Source: Paracoccaceae bacterium
GTDB taxonomy: Bacteria; Pseudomonadota; Alphaproteobacteria; Rhodobacterales; Rhodobacteraceae
DNA length: 64,000 nt
Assembly (NCBI GenBank): GCA_016778765.1
Contig: JADHOV010000013.1
Coordinates: 1-64,000, forward strand
Direction of reading: 5' to 3'
The notes below the pieces were generated by a model that was given only the letters and a program-made list of their open reading frames with translations, was not told the origin of the DNA and searched no databases. Both the position numbers and the translations under genes were made by a program. Position 1 is the stretch's first letter, and each line of letters opens with the position of its first letter. Shown here one piece after another: positions 8,497 through 17,577 of this stretch.

Positions 8497-9374
8497 TTAT
8501 AATGCACTTTTTTATCTAGAAAAAAGAATTGTCCGATTGCAACCGTCGTTAAGATGGCAAGCATGACCACCGTTAATGTTGCAGCATAAGCCGTGTCCCA
8601 ATAATCGAATGCCACTTCGTAGATATAAAATAGCAAGAGGCTCGAGGCATTATTTGGGCCGCCTTCCGTCATCACAAAAATATGATCCACCAAGCGAAAG
8701 GAATTGATCACAGCATTCACCGAGACGAACAGGGTTGTAGGCATCAAAAGCGGAAAGGCGACGCGCCGGAAATAATAGAACTTACCCGCCCCCTCAATCG
8801 ACGCGGCCTCGCGCAAAGAGGGTGGAATGGTTTGTAAAGCCGCCAAGTAAAAGATCATGAAAAACCCAGCCTCTTTCCAGATTGCAACAGCAATCATTGA
8901 ATAAAGCGCTGTGTCGGGCGAGCCCATCCAATTTTGCTCAGGATAGCCAAACAAGCCACGGATCTGATCGATCAAGCCAAAGCCGGGCGTGTAAAAAAAC
9001 AACCAAATATTGGCAACAGCAATCAAAGGCAGAACCGTTGGTGTGAAATAGGCCATACGTAAAAAACCGCGCCCTCGCAGCTTTTCATTGACCCAAAGCG
9101 CCATCGCCAAAGATAAGATAATTGACAGCGGAATGGTCCAAACAGCGTACCAAAAATTGTTCACCAGAACCTTCCAAAACACTTCATCGGCCATTAATGT
9201 CGTATAATTATCCCACCCGATGAAAACCGATTTTCGCCGTCCTCGCGCCGTTGAAAAAAACGAACTTATAACAGTTTGCACCGCGGGATAATGGGTAAAT
9301 GTGATCAAAAAGATCATCGCCGGGCTGAGCAGCAACCACGCATATATCCATTGATGTCGGGTAGAGTTTCGCAT
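8493..9374 (-). CDS. carbohydrate ABC transporter permease (UgpA/MalF type)
   Basis: 293 residues if started at ATG 9374 (MRNSTRHQWIYAWLLLSPAM), where the first membrane segment follows directly; a TTG 39 bases upstream would add 13 residues inside the hairpin-bearing leader and is less likely. The protein has six membrane segments, and the EAA loop reads REAASIEGAGKFYYFRRVAFP. The C-terminal FFFLDKKVHYK ending is typical of UgpA-type permeases. No strong ribosome site is visible upstream. An RNA hairpin at 9402-9423 separates this gene from the binding-protein gene. Confidence 0.87.
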   Translation of the reverse strand: MRNSTRHQWIYAWLLLSPAMIFLITFTHYPAVQTVISSFFSTARGRRKSVFIGWDNYTTLMADEVFWKVLVNNFWYAVWTIPLSIILSLAMALWVNEKLRGRGFLRMAYFTPTVLPLIAVANIWLFFYTPGFGLIDQIRGLFGYPEQNWMGSPDTALYSMIAVAIWKEAGFFMIFYLAALQTIPPSLREAASIEGAGKFYYFRRVAFPLLMPTTLFVSVNAVINSFRLVDHIFVMTEGGPNNASSLLLFYIYEVAFDYWDTAYAATLTVVMLAILTTVAIGQFFFLDKKVHYK

Positions 9375-9401
9375 TTTTATCAAGCGCTTTCGAAATGTGA
9401 A

Positions 9402-9423
9402 CCTGCCCAGCAAGCTGGGCAGG
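9402..9423 (-). promoter_or_regulatory. intercistronic RNA hairpin between binding-protein and permease genes
   Basis: Perfect inverted repeat CCTGCCCAGC / GCTGGGCAGG with a 2-base centre, lying between the binding-protein stop (9441) and the permease start (9374). No T-run follows on the transcribed strand, so it is better read as an mRNA-stabilising or processing stem than as a terminator. Equivalent hairpins occur at the same place in the two other carbohydrate ABC operons of this window. Confidence 0.7.
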
Positions 9424-9440
9424 CCTTAATGATGTGAAAC

Positions 9441-10724
9441 TTAACGATACGGTTTCAAAATTCTATCGGCTGCCGCCTGCGCTTGATCAAGCGCTTCTTG
9501 AGCGGATTTTTCACCCGCAATTGCGGAGGCCAACGCATCATTGAACGTTTGGGTTACTTTGCCATTCTCATAGGTTGATAGCTCGGCAACCGCAAATTCC
9601 AACTGATCGCGCGCAACCAATGCGGGGGGAAAATCAGCGGCATAAGCTTTCATTGCATCGGTTTCCCATGCGTCAGGGCGGGGTGCGACATAACCTGTTG
9701 CGATCGACCAAACCGCCGCTTGCTCGGGGCTTGTAATCCACTGAACAAAATCAACCGCAGCGTCTTTTTGCTCATCCGTTGAATCTTTGAACAGATAGAA
9801 GTTGCCGCCACCTGTTGGGGCGCCGCGGCGCTCTTTCGCAGGCAGCATTGCAACACCGAAATCAAACGGGGCATTATTGCGCACATTTACCAAGTTACCC
9901 GTGGTTGTCCACATCATCGCTGTTTCCCCCTCAAAAAAGGCCTTTGGCGTTGGGCCCCATTCGATAGAGCCCGGCTGCATCACACCGTGCTTTGCAGAGA
10001 GATCAACCAAATATTCCAAGGCTTCAACAACTTTGGGATCGTTGAAATTGGTTTTATTGCCGTCAGAATTGGCAAGGATTGCGCCTGCCGGTGTGGAAAG
10101 GCCTTGGAACAACCAATAGGGAAAGCCCGCTGATGGAATACGAACGCCCCATTGCGTTACGTTGCCACTTGCGTCTTTTTTGGTCAGCTTTTTGCCGAAT
10201 TCAACCATTTCATCCCAATTTGCTGGCGCGACATCTGGATTGAGACCAGCCTCTGCAAAGGCTTCCTTATTCCAATATAGAACCGGCGTTGAGCGCTGGA
10301 ACGGAATACCATAGGTTTTTCCACCGGTTTGACTATTTTCCATAAAGGAGGGGTAAAAACCATTTATCCAACTTTCTTGCTCTTCTGCAGAGACAAAATC
10401 GTCGAATGGCACAATGACATCTTCATCGATCAAGGTGAACATTTGGGTTGATAAAAGAACCGACAATTGTGGTGGTTTACCGCCCCGCGCCGCGGTTAAA
10501 GCCTTTACGCCCGCATCGCTGTAACTGCCCGCATAAATTGCCTCAATATTGACCCCAGGATTGGCGGCCACATAATCTGCGGTTAATTTTTCAATCGTAG
10601 TTGCGGCAGCGCCGCCCACGGCCACCGGAAAATAAAATTCCAGATCGACTGCGAAGGCCGAACCAACGGCCGCAAGTGATGTCAGGGATGCAACACTGGC
10701 TATCTTAAACATTTTTGGAAACAT
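9441..10724 (-). CDS. carbohydrate-type ABC transporter substrate-binding protein (UgpB-like)
   Basis: 427 residues, family 1 extracellular solute-binding protein. The signal peptide is clear: MFPKMFKIASVASLTSLAA, with cleavage likely after GSAFA and the mature protein starting VDLEFYFPV. Family features include WNKEAFAEAGLNP, the FFEGETAMMWTTTGNL segment and the C-terminal NDALASAIAGEKSAQEALD pattern. Only 3 bases separate it from the upstream ATPase gene, so the operon is ATPase first, then receptor and permeases. The receptor differs clearly from the second Ugp receptor at 14463, so the two importers probably do not bind the same ligand equally well. Confidence 0.88.
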   Translation of the reverse strand: MFPKMFKIASVASLTSLAAVGSAFAVDLEFYFPVAVGGAAATTIEKLTADYVAANPGVNIEAIYAGSYSDAGVKALTAARGGKPPQLSVLLSTQMFTLIDEDVIVPFDDFVSAEEQESWINGFYPSFMENSQTGGKTYGIPFQRSTPVLYWNKEAFAEAGLNPDVAPANWDEMVEFGKKLTKKDASGNVTQWGVRIPSAGFPYWLFQGLSTPAGAILANSDGNKTNFNDPKVVEALEYLVDLSAKHGVMQPGSIEWGPTPKAFFEGETAMMWTTTGNLVNVRNNAPFDFGVAMLPAKERRGAPTGGGNFYLFKDSTDEQKDAAVDFVQWITSPEQAAVWSIATGYVAPRPDAWETDAMKAYAADFPPALVARDQLEFAVAELSTYENGKVTQTFNDALASAIAGEKSAQEALDQAQAAADRILKPYR

Positions 10725-10727
10725 GAT

Positions 10728-11840
10728 TTACCTCTGGGTTTGAGTTTGACGTGCCGACACAGAGCCGGCGTTTTGGGATGACAAAGCCATCTCAATCTCT
10801 GAACGCATCGTGTCATCACGCCGGCCAGAGGCCGTTTCGAACACATGCAAATCGTTAATATTAAAAGCCAATTTGATTGCCATCCCGCTGGTCAAGCGGG
10901 TTTGGCCCGGCGCTCGGCAGAGCAAGCTTTCTTCACCAACTTTACATTCAACCATCGCATCTGCGCCCAAATATTCAACCCGGGCCACCTGCCCCGCTAT
11001 CACGCCATTCTCATCTGGCACCAGCGCCTCTGGGCGAATGCCAAAGGTAAAATTTTGGCTTTTCTGCAAAAATTCTGCGGGAACCACGCCCGCCAATAGG
11101 TTCGGCGAAAACGTCACCATAGGCGGCGTGCCGATAAACTTTGCCGCAAATAAAGTTGCCGGGGTTTCATACATAACGCGCGGCGAAGCAACCTGCTCAA
11201 CCTGACCTTGATTCATCAACACCACTTGATCCGCCATGGTGACCGCTTCAACTTGATCATGCGTCACGTACAGCATCGTCACTCCAAGCCGACGCTGCAA
11301 ATCACGAATTTCTTCGCGCATTTCGGCCCGCAATTTTGCATCAAGATTGGACAATGGTTCATCCATTAAGAAAATAGACTTATCGGCAACAATCGCGCGC
11401 CCCAAAGCAACACGCTGCTGTTGGCCGCCTGACAATTGGCTTGGCCTGCGGTCTAACAAATGTCCCAAACCCAGCAGCTCAGCCGCGGCCTTTAATTTTT
11501 CATCACGATCACCGCGCGACAGACCGCGCACGCGGAGCCCAAAGATAATGTTTTCTGCCACACTGAGATGCGGAAAAAGCGCATAAGATTGAAATACCAT
11601 CGCAATGTCGCGGGCCGCAGGCACTACATCCGTAACGTCTTCACCATCGATAAAAACCTGCCCAGAAGTTGGATCATCCAATCCAGAAACAATTCGCAAC
11701 GCCGTAGATTTTCCGCATCCAGACGGGCCAAGCAAAGCCGTGAATTGACCTGCCGGAACATCAAGCGAAACATTGTTTAAAGCCGTTGTGTCACCCCAGC
11801 TTTTTGAGATGTTTTTAAAGCTAACAGCCCCCCCGCTCAT
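10728..11840 (-). CDS. ABC transporter ATP-binding protein (UgpC/MalK type)
   Basis: 370 residues from ATG 11840, which has GGGGGAG six bases upstream; a GTG 15 bases further up is poorly placed. Motifs: Walker A GPSGCGKST, Q-loop VFQSYALFPH, signature LSGGQQQR, Walker B IFLMDEPLSNLDAKLR, and switch MLYVTHDQVEA. A TOBE-type regulatory domain follows (FGIRPEALVPDENG, VEYLGADAMVECKVG). The last 25 residues or so after VFETASGRRDD form an unusual polar tail rich in Ser, Gln and Thr that I do not expect in UgpC. It is the first gene of the leftward operon, with a 540-base divergent control region upstream. Confidence 0.9.
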   Translation of the reverse strand: MSGGAVSFKNISKSWGDTTALNNVSLDVPAGQFTALLGPSGCGKSTALRIVSGLDDPTSGQVFIDGEDVTDVVPAARDIAMVFQSYALFPHLSVAENIIFGLRVRGLSRGDRDEKLKAAAELLGLGHLLDRRPSQLSGGQQQRVALGRAIVADKSIFLMDEPLSNLDAKLRAEMREEIRDLQRRLGVTMLYVTHDQVEAVTMADQVVLMNQGQVEQVASPRVMYETPATLFAAKFIGTPPMVTFSPNLLAGVVPAEFLQKSQNFTFGIRPEALVPDENGVIAGQVARVEYLGADAMVECKVGEESLLCRAPGQTRLTSGMAIKLAFNINDLHVFETASGRRDDTMRSEIEMALSSQNAGSVSARQTQTQR

Positions 11841-12000
11841 ATCGATCTCCCCCACTCACGAACAGAAGCCGGCAAAGGCTGCCGGTTATTGCGCATCGCA
11901 ATTTCCGAGTCAGAACGGCGCATCTTATAGTCCAATGTAAAAATAATCTTCATCGCCTTTTCGTTGATAAACTCCACCAGACAAAAGCAGCAGAACCAAT

Positions 12001-12030
12001 GTTCAGGTCAACTGCCAGGTTGACCTGAAC
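12001..12030. promoter_or_regulatory. operator-like dyad (12-bp arms)
   Basis: Perfect inverted repeat GTTCAGGTCAAC / GTTGACCTGAAC with a 6-base centre (TGCCAG). The right half with the centre also contains the smaller palindrome CAGGTTGACCTG. It lies 161 bases upstream of the ATPase start of the leftward operon and 352 bases before the HAD gene. No T-run follows, so it is not a terminator; a transcription-factor operator is the natural reading. Confidence 0.65.
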
Positions 12031-12318
12031 ATCAAGTTTTCTGATCACACAATAAAGGAAAGAATTGAATATAAACTATGCTTCATGTGGTCTGATCGGT
12101 TTTTTAATCTCCCTTATACGGACATATGGTGTCTACACCTGAACACCCTTAGCTACCGGATGTAACGGTTGCGTGTCAGTGCAGAGCCAATGCCTCTTTT
12201 TGTGATAGAACAATGACTCACAATAAACAACAAAACAACAAAAATATTAGTTTTTCAAAAATTTTTAAGCTACAAAACTACAAAAATTTGGCGTTTTTTC
12301 TTTTTTTCTGATCAGTTT

Positions 12319-12329
12319 CAGGTAACCTG
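12319..12329. promoter_or_regulatory. CAGGT-A-ACCTG operator-like palindrome
   Basis: Short palindrome with arms CAGGT/ACCTG and a single central base, 53 bases before the ATG of the HAD gene. It shares the CAGGT...ACCTG core with the dyads at 12001-12030 and 13344-13356, so all three may bind one regulator. Confidence 0.45.
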
Positions 12330-12381
12330 GTGCGAGTCTGCTGGGTGTTCCGGCTTGAATTGATCAAAAAGTGACTTTTAA

Positions 12382-13266
12382 ATGCTATCAACCGCCACCG
12401 CCTTTCAACGTTACCAAGAAATCCGACACAAACTGCCAACCGCCCCGCAAAACAAAACTATGTTGGATATTGAAAACCTCACCGAAATCTCGGGGAAAGC
12501 CGGCGCCTTTGTCTTTGATGCTTTTGGTGTTTTGAATGTTGGTGATTGCCTTATCGAAGGGGCCGATCAACGCTTAACCCAATTGCGCCAGCAGGGCTGT
12601 GAAATACGCATTCTCACCAATGCCGCGAGTTATGATCGCACCCGTGCATTGGAAAAGTTTGATCGGCTGGGCGTAACAATAGACGACGCAGAAATTATCA
12701 CCAGCCGCGATGCCACGCTCTCTGCGTTGACGCAAAACCACTGGGGTATAATTGCCGATCCCAATGACGCATTGACCGATATCAATTTTCATCACACCCG
12801 ACTTGGGCAGAACGCTGGCGACTATGAGGCAGTGGATGGGTTTTTATTTCTATCCTCGGCCAATTGGTCGGCACAAAAACAACAGCTGCTCGAAACCTCG
12901 CTGATCACAAATGCCCGCCCTGTGCTCATCGCAAATGCGGATTTGGTGGCCCCGCGGGAAACTGGTTTCTCGCTGGAGCCAGGGTTTTATGGGCATCTTC
13001 TGTTAGATCGCGGCATCACCGATATACGATTTTTTGGAAAGCCCTTTCCGGAAGTTTACGCATTGGTGGAGAACAGCCTTCCACAGCTTAACCCAAGTGA
13101 AATTATAATGTGCGGCGATACGCTGCACACAGATATTTTGGGCGCCACGGCCAGAGGGTGGCGCAGCGTGCTTGTCACACAGGACGGGATGTTTTCCGGA
13201 CATGAGACCGATATTTTCTGCAAAGAATCTGGCATTTTTGCCAATTGGCGCGTTAAACGAATTTAA
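12382..13266 (+). CDS. HAD-superfamily subfamily IIA phosphatase
   Basis: 294 residues. HAD motifs: I is AFVFDAFGVLNVGDCL (DxFG variant; the second Asp of the usual DxD is replaced by Phe), II is IRILTNAASYDR, the cap is of the IIA type, III is near FFGKPFPEVYALV, and IV is MCGDTLHTDILGA. The first position of motif I keeps the nucleophile Asp. The replacement of the general acid Asp by Phe is unusual and may reduce or change phosphatase activity. The N-terminal FQRYQEIRHKLP segment appears conserved in relatives, which supports the first ATG even though no ribosome site is clear. It lies between two Ugp-like operons, so a role on glycerol-phosphate or a sugar phosphate is plausible. Confidence 0.75.
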   Translation: MLSTATAFQRYQEIRHKLPTAPQNKTMLDIENLTEISGKAGAFVFDAFGVLNVGDCLIEGADQRLTQLRQQGCEIRILTNAASYDRTRALEKFDRLGVTIDDAEIITSRDATLSALTQNHWGIIADPNDALTDINFHHTRLGQNAGDYEAVDGFLFLSSANWSAQKQQLLETSLITNARPVLIANADLVAPRETGFSLEPGFYGHLLLDRGITDIRFFGKPFPEVYALVENSLPQLNPSEIIMCGDTLHTDILGATARGWRSVLVTQDGMFSGHETDIFCKESGIFANWRVKRI

Positions 13267-13343
13267 CACTCCACGATTGCCGGCATGCCGACGGCACAGA
13301 TCTTGGCTTAAAATTTCAAATATACGAAAAATGGAGATGCGTT

Positions 13344-13356
13344 CAGGTTTAACCTG
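13344..13356. promoter_or_regulatory. CAGGTT-T-AACCTG operator-like palindrome
   Basis: Thirteen-base palindrome with arms CAGGTT/AACCTG, in the 103-base convergent gap between the HAD gene stop and the LysR gene stop. Its location downstream of both genes is odd for an operator; the core matches the two sites in the upstream divergent region. Confidence 0.4.
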
Positions 13357-13369
13357 GCGCTGATACCCC

Positions 13370-14287
13370 TCAATTGGCCTGATTAATGCTAAAGGGAATG
13401 AGGCTATCTCTAAAATGCTCCATAAATTCCAACGTGACCAAGGAGGGTTTTTTCAAAATTGGCCGCACCAAAGACAACCCATGCGGCAGACTGGGCGTAA
13501 AGGGGCGAAATCCAAGGCCAAGCTTTTGATACTTAACCGCATCCAATTCACTGACGATCGATACCCCAACGCCAGTGCAGACCAGCTCGCAGGCGGCGGT
13601 GAATTGACGGACCTCTATATGCGAATTAAGTGGGATTTGAGCAGCTTGAAAGCAGCGCGATAATTTCAAGAAGAAATCGCTGTCTCGTCTCGTGTGGATG
13701 ATATTTTCATTTTCAAGATCAGCGGGCCCAATCTGCGTTTTGGCTTCTAAAGCATGGCCTTTAGGAAACACACAAACCGTACGGATCTCAAGATAATGGC
13801 GGTCGACTGCCGGATGTCCGATAAATCCGTCCGTGATTCCAAAATCGTATTGCTCCCCTATCATCCATTCTAGTATACGCTCCGGGCGATCAGGCTCGAT
13901 GGTTAGGCTCACCCCCGGATGGCTCTTTAAAAACTCGGCAACCACTTGTGGCAGATGACTCGTGGCAAACCCTGGCAAGCATGCGATGCGGATATGACCG
14001 GCTTTTCGATTTGTTATATCTTGACTCAGATCTGAAATCTGCCGCATCAGCTCTAAGACCTGCTTGATATCGGGCACCAAAAGCCGCACCTCTTGCGAGG
14101 GCACCAACTGACCATCACGTTTGTCAAATAAGGGAAAATCAAACTCTTTTGCCAGATCAGCGATCAGACGGCTAGCAGCAGGTTGACTGATTCCAAGATC
14201 AGCCGCTGCAGCGGTGACCGACCCATTTGTAATAACGGCCATCAACGCCTCTAACTGGCGTATGCGCGGCGCTTTTCGCTGTGTCAT
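13370..14287 (-). CDS. LysR-family transcriptional regulator
   Basis: 305 residues from ATG 14287, which has AAGGGGAT just upstream. The N-terminal winged helix reads IRQLEALMAVITNGSVTAA, then AADLGISQPAASRLIADLA, the standard LysR DNA-binding motif. The effector domain follows with IRIACLPGFATSHLPQVVA and a hydrophobic C-terminal lobe. It is divergent from the ugpBAECQ operon, the classical arrangement for a regulator that controls the adjacent operon and itself. Canonical Ugp systems of enteric bacteria use PhoB, so a LysR switch suggests carbon-source rather than phosphate-starvation control; this is inference. Confidence 0.88.
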   Translation of the reverse strand: MTQRKAPRIRQLEALMAVITNGSVTAAAADLGISQPAASRLIADLAKEFDFPLFDKRDGQLVPSQEVRLLVPDIKQVLELMRQISDLSQDITNRKAGHIRIACLPGFATSHLPQVVAEFLKSHPGVSLTIEPDRPERILEWMIGEQYDFGITDGFIGHPAVDRHYLEIRTVCVFPKGHALEAKTQIGPADLENENIIHTRRDSDFFLKLSRCFQAAQIPLNSHIEVRQFTAACELVCTGVGVSIVSELDAVKYQKLGLGFRPFTPSLPHGLSLVRPILKKPSLVTLEFMEHFRDSLIPFSINQAN

Positions 14288-14332
14288 CGCATCCCCTTCC
14301 CTTCCCGATTCGAGATATTTATAATATAATGT

Positions 14333-14348
14333 TATACGTTTTTGTATA
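14333..14348. promoter_or_regulatory. possible LysR-regulator binding site
   Basis: Inverted repeat TATAC-N6-GTATA in the AT-rich divergent gap between the LysR gene (start 14287) and the ugpB-like gene (start 14463). It resembles the dyad style of LysR sites (ATAC-N7-GTAT), although the spacer is one base short. A second small dyad, CATCG-AAAA-CGATG at 14435-14448, sits just before the ribosome site. Confidence 0.3.
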
Positions 14349-14462
14349 TTTGGCATCTTGAATTATATTCTTTCGCTGATAAGCTCTTTCTTAGTAACGG
14401 AGACCGCGGGCAACTCGGCACGTGGCGTAACAAGCATCGAAAACGATGTACGGGAGAGTAAT

Positions 14463-15773
14463 ATGAAAAAACATTTGATCGGCGCTGTCGCCGCAACTGC
14501 TGTGCTGTCACCAATTGCAGCTATGGCCAAAACCGAGGTGCATTTCTGGCACGCGTTTACAGGGCGTTTGGGCGAATTGGTCGCCGCGCAAGTTGAGGAT
14601 TTCAACGCCAGCCAAAGCGACTATGAGGTCGTGCAAACCCACAAAGGAAACTATTCCGAAACGTTAAACGCTGGTATTGCTGCGTTCCGCGCAAAAGAGC
14701 AACCGAATATTCTGATGGTTTATGAAGTTGGCACAGCCACGATGATGGCCGCCAAAGGCGCTGTTAAGCCGGTGTACCAAGTGATGGCTGAAAGTGGTGC
14801 CTCTTTCGATCCCGATGCTTATATTGGCGCTGTCAAAGGCTATTACACAACCACCGAAGGCGATATGCTATCTTTGCCGTTCAACTCATCCACACCAGTT
14901 TTATGGGTAAACCGTGATGCGATGTCTGCAGCGGGTGTTGACCCCGACAGTGATATGTCAACTTGGGAGCAAGTGGGAGATGTTTTAGACCAGCTTAAAG
15001 CCGGAGGCGAAGATTGCCCCTTGGTAACTGCTTGGCAAAGCTGGATCCATCTTGAGAATTTCTCTGCCTATCATGACGTTCCATTTGCCACACAGGATAA
15101 TGGTTTTGCCGGCCTTGATACCGAGCTCAGCCTGAACGGACCGGCGCAAGTGGCACATCTCTCAGCGATGGGCCAATGGGCGAAAGATGGAAAATTTATC
15201 TATACGGGCCGCCGCAACGAAGGCGGTGCAAATTTCCGTTCCGGTGAATGTGCGCTGTTTACCGAAAGCTCGGCTGGCTATGCGGGCATCAGCTCGGAAG
15301 CAAAATTTGATTTTGAAGTCCGCCCGCTCCCCTATTGGAAAGCCGTCGCCGATGAGCCTCAAAACACGATTATTGGCGGTGCATCACTTTGGGTGATGGA
15401 AGGCCATAGCGCAGATGAATATAAAGGCGTTGGGGCATTCTTGAGCTTCTTGTCTACATCAGATGTGCAAGCCGCATGGCATCAAAACACTGGCTATTTG
15501 CCGATCACATCAGCAGCGGGCGATGCAACCCGCGCCTCTGGATTTTACGACAAAAACCCGGGCACTGATATCGCTGTGATCCAAATGACCGCGAAGCAAC
15601 CTACTGCAAACTCGAAAGGGTTACGGTTGGGCAGCTTTGATCAAATCCGCGGCATCATCGATGAAGAGCTGGAAGCCATCTGGTCTGGTGACAAATCAGC
15701 GCAAGAGGCGATGGACAGCGCCAAAGAGCGTGGCGACGCTCTGCTGCGCCGCTTTGAACAAGCAAACCGTTAA
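14463..15773 (+). CDS. ugpB: glycerol-3-phosphate ABC transporter substrate-binding protein
   Basis: 436 residues from ATG 14463, which follows GGGAGAG at a good distance. Signal peptide MKKHLIGAVAATAVLSPIA, cleavage after AMA; the mature protein starts KTEVHFWHAFTGRLGE, matching UgpB proteins (xxIxxWHAMxGxLG). Further UgpB-like features are YEVVQTHKGNYSETLNAGI, LPFNSSTPVLWVNRDAM and the NTGYLPITSAA segment. First gene of a complete ugpBAECQ operon. It should bind glycerol-3-phosphate or glycerophosphodiesters in the periplasm. A strong hairpin with a T-run follows before the permease genes. Confidence 0.92.
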   Translation: MKKHLIGAVAATAVLSPIAAMAKTEVHFWHAFTGRLGELVAAQVEDFNASQSDYEVVQTHKGNYSETLNAGIAAFRAKEQPNILMVYEVGTATMMAAKGAVKPVYQVMAESGASFDPDAYIGAVKGYYTTTEGDMLSLPFNSSTPVLWVNRDAMSAAGVDPDSDMSTWEQVGDVLDQLKAGGEDCPLVTAWQSWIHLENFSAYHDVPFATQDNGFAGLDTELSLNGPAQVAHLSAMGQWAKDGKFIYTGRRNEGGANFRSGECALFTESSAGYAGISSEAKFDFEVRPLPYWKAVADEPQNTIIGGASLWVMEGHSADEYKGVGAFLSFLSTSDVQAAWHQNTGYLPITSAAGDATRASGFYDKNPGTDIAVIQMTAKQPTANSKGLRLGSFDQIRGIIDEELEAIWSGDKSAQEAMDSAKERGDALLRRFEQANR

Positions 15774-15788
15774 GCGGATTGTGAAATC

Positions 15789-15824
15789 GCGGGCTCCGGC
15801 ATAGGGGCCCGCAGCATTTTTTTT
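15789..15824 (+). terminator. intercistronic terminator/attenuator hairpin between ugpB and ugpA
   Basis: Stem GCGGGCTCC / GGGGCCCGC (9 pairs, one G-U) with the loop GGCATA, followed after AGCA by eight T residues (15817-15824). This has full rho-independent terminator structure but lies inside the operon, so it probably lowers permease expression relative to the binding protein. Confidence 0.82.
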
Positions 15825-15839
15825 AAAACGAGGCGTCCC

Positions 15840-16721
15840 ATGGAAAAGCGCGTCACCTTTCGCGGTTGGCTGCTGCCGCTGGTGTTGATTGCACCGCAGG
15901 TGATGATCTCGGCGATATTTTTCTTTTACCCAGCCGGACAGGCGATTTGGCAATCGCTGTTTATCCCCGATCCGTTTGGCCTCTCTGCCCGCTTTGTTGG
16001 GCTTGGAAATTTCGAATTCCTCATCAGCGATAAATATTATCGCGCGTCTTTTATCACCACAGCAGTATTCTCTTTGTTGGTCACGCTCTGCTCGATGATC
16101 CCAGCGCTGTTTTTAGCCGTGCTGGCCGATCGTTTGATAAAGGGCTCAGGCGTGTACCGTACCCTGCTCATCTGGCCTTATGCGGTTGCACCGGCCGTTG
16201 CGGGGGTTTTATGGATGTTCATGTTTAACACGCGCGTTGGCGTTGTCTCATGGTATCTGGGGCATTTGGGCTATGATTGGAACCATGTGCTCAATGGCGG
16301 CGAAGCGATGGGCCTGGTCGTAGTGGCTTCGGCATGGGGGCGGATCAGTTATAATTTCCTATTCTTCTTTGCAGCGCTGCAATCCGTGCCGCGCTCGGTT
16401 GTTGAAGCCGCAGCGATTGACGGCGCACGGTTTTGGCGCAGATTTTTCACAGTTATATTGCCACTCTTGTCGCCAACGGCGTTTTTCTTATTGGTGGTAA
16501 ATATCGTTTATGCGTTTTTTGAAACCTTTGGTGTTATTCATACGATTACTGCAGGTGGCCCACAGCAATCCACCACCATTCTTGTATATAAAGTATTTTC
16601 CGATGGGTTTGTCGGCCAAGATCTAGGTTCATCCGCGGCCCAATCGGTGATCCTTCTCTTCGTGGTTGGGCTGCTCACGGTTATCCAATTCAAATATATT
16701 GAAAAAAGAGTGCATTACTGA
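15840..16721 (+). CDS. ugpA: glycerol-3-phosphate ABC transporter permease
   Basis: 293 residues with about six membrane segments, starting [19 protein letters not shown], the usual N-terminus of UgpA. The EAA loop reads [21 protein letters not shown]. The [20 protein letters not shown] segment and the ending [10 protein letters not shown] are typical of UgpA. Its stop and the next start share one base (TGATGG), indicating coupling with ugpE. No strong ribosome site is visible ahead of the ATG apart from GAGGCG. Confidence 0.92.
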   Translation: MEKRVTFRGWLLPLVLIAPQVMISAIFFFYPAGQAIWQSLFIPDPFGLSARFVGLGNFEFLISDKYYRASFITTAVFSLLVTLCSMIPALFLAVLADRLIKGSGVYRTLLIWPYAVAPAVAGVLWMFMFNTRVGVVSWYLGHLGYDWNHVLNGGEAMGLVVVASAWGRISYNFLFFFAALQSVPRSVVEAAAIDGARFWRRFFTVILPLLSPTAFFLLVVNIVYAFFETFGVIHTITAGGPQQSTTILVYKVFSDGFVGQDLGSSAAQSVILLFVVGLLTVIQFKYIEKRVHY

Positions 16722-17575
16722 TGGAACAGCGCTCTGGCATGGTTGAAAAACGCGGCATGGGCCTTTGGCTGACGCATGGTTTCATGATTACCGGCGTTTT
16801 GATTATTTTCTTTCCGATCTGGCTGGCCTTTGTTGCATCAACCGTGACGCAACCGGAGATCGTCTCGCCGCCCATGCCTCTCCTGCCCGGAAGCCACTTT
16901 TGGGACAATTATAAAACTGCCTTGGTGTCGGGGGTAAACGTGCCCGTGGCCACCATGTTGATGAACAGTTTGATTATGGCGATCGGAATTGCCGTTGGCA
17001 AAATTATCATCTCTCTGCTCAGTGCTTTTGCTATTGTTTATTTTCGCTTTCCGGGCCGCACCATTTTCTTTTGGATGATTTTCTTAACCTTGATGCTTCC
17101 CGTCGAAGTGCGCATTTTACCCACTTTTGAAGTGGTGGCCAGCTTTGGTATGCTGAACAGCTATTCCGGCCTTATCTTCCCGCTTATCGCATCGGCCACC
17201 GCAACTTTTCTATTTCGGCAATTTTTTCTTACCATTCCGGATGAGCTGGCTGAGGCTGCCCGCGTTGACGGCGCGCAACCGATGCGGTTTTTTATTGATA
17301 TCGTTCTGCCTATGAGCCGCACAAATATCGCGGCGCTCTTCGTGATCTTGTTCATCTATGGTTGGAACCAATATCTTTGGCCCCTTTTGATTACAACCGA
17401 CCCTGAGATGAACACGATCGTGATGGGTATAAAGCAAATGTTCCCCAGCGGCGATGATGTGGCCGAATGGCCCGTGATCATGGCAACATCAATTCTGGCG
17501 ATGATCCCCCCTGTTATCGTTGTTGTCTCGATGCAAAAGCTATTCGTGCGCGGCCTTGTCGATAGTGAGAAATAA
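16721..17575 (+). CDS. ugpE: glycerol-3-phosphate ABC transporter permease
   Basis: 284 residues, six membrane segments, beginning [19 protein letters not shown]. The EAA loop reads [21 protein letters not shown]. The segment [19 protein letters not shown] is strongly characteristic of UgpE. It overlaps ugpA by one base and is followed after 2 bases by ugpC, so the whole set is one transcript. Together with UgpA it forms the transmembrane channel. Confidence 0.93.
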   Translation: MEQRSGMVEKRGMGLWLTHGFMITGVLIIFFPIWLAFVASTVTQPEIVSPPMPLLPGSHFWDNYKTALVSGVNVPVATMLMNSLIMAIGIAVGKIIISLLSAFAIVYFRFPGRTIFFWMIFLTLMLPVEVRILPTFEVVASFGMLNSYSGLIFPLIASATATFLFRQFFLTIPDELAEAARVDGAQPMRFFIDIVLPMSRTNIAALFVILFIYGWNQYLWPLLITTDPEMNTIVMGIKQMFPSGDDVAEWPVIMATSILAMIPPVIVVVSMQKLFVRGLVDSEK

Positions 17576-17577
17576 AA

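Larger units (their letters stand above)
11841..12381. other. divergent control region between the leftward importer operon and the HAD gene
   Basis: A 541-base non-coding stretch. It contains the strong dyad at 12001-12030 and the shorter CAGGT-A-ACCTG site at 12319-12329 (separate entries). A very AT-rich segment at about 12220-12310 with runs of A and T could bend DNA or hold promoters. I could not fix -35/-10 boxes. No open reading frame with coding character was seen. Confidence 0.6.
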
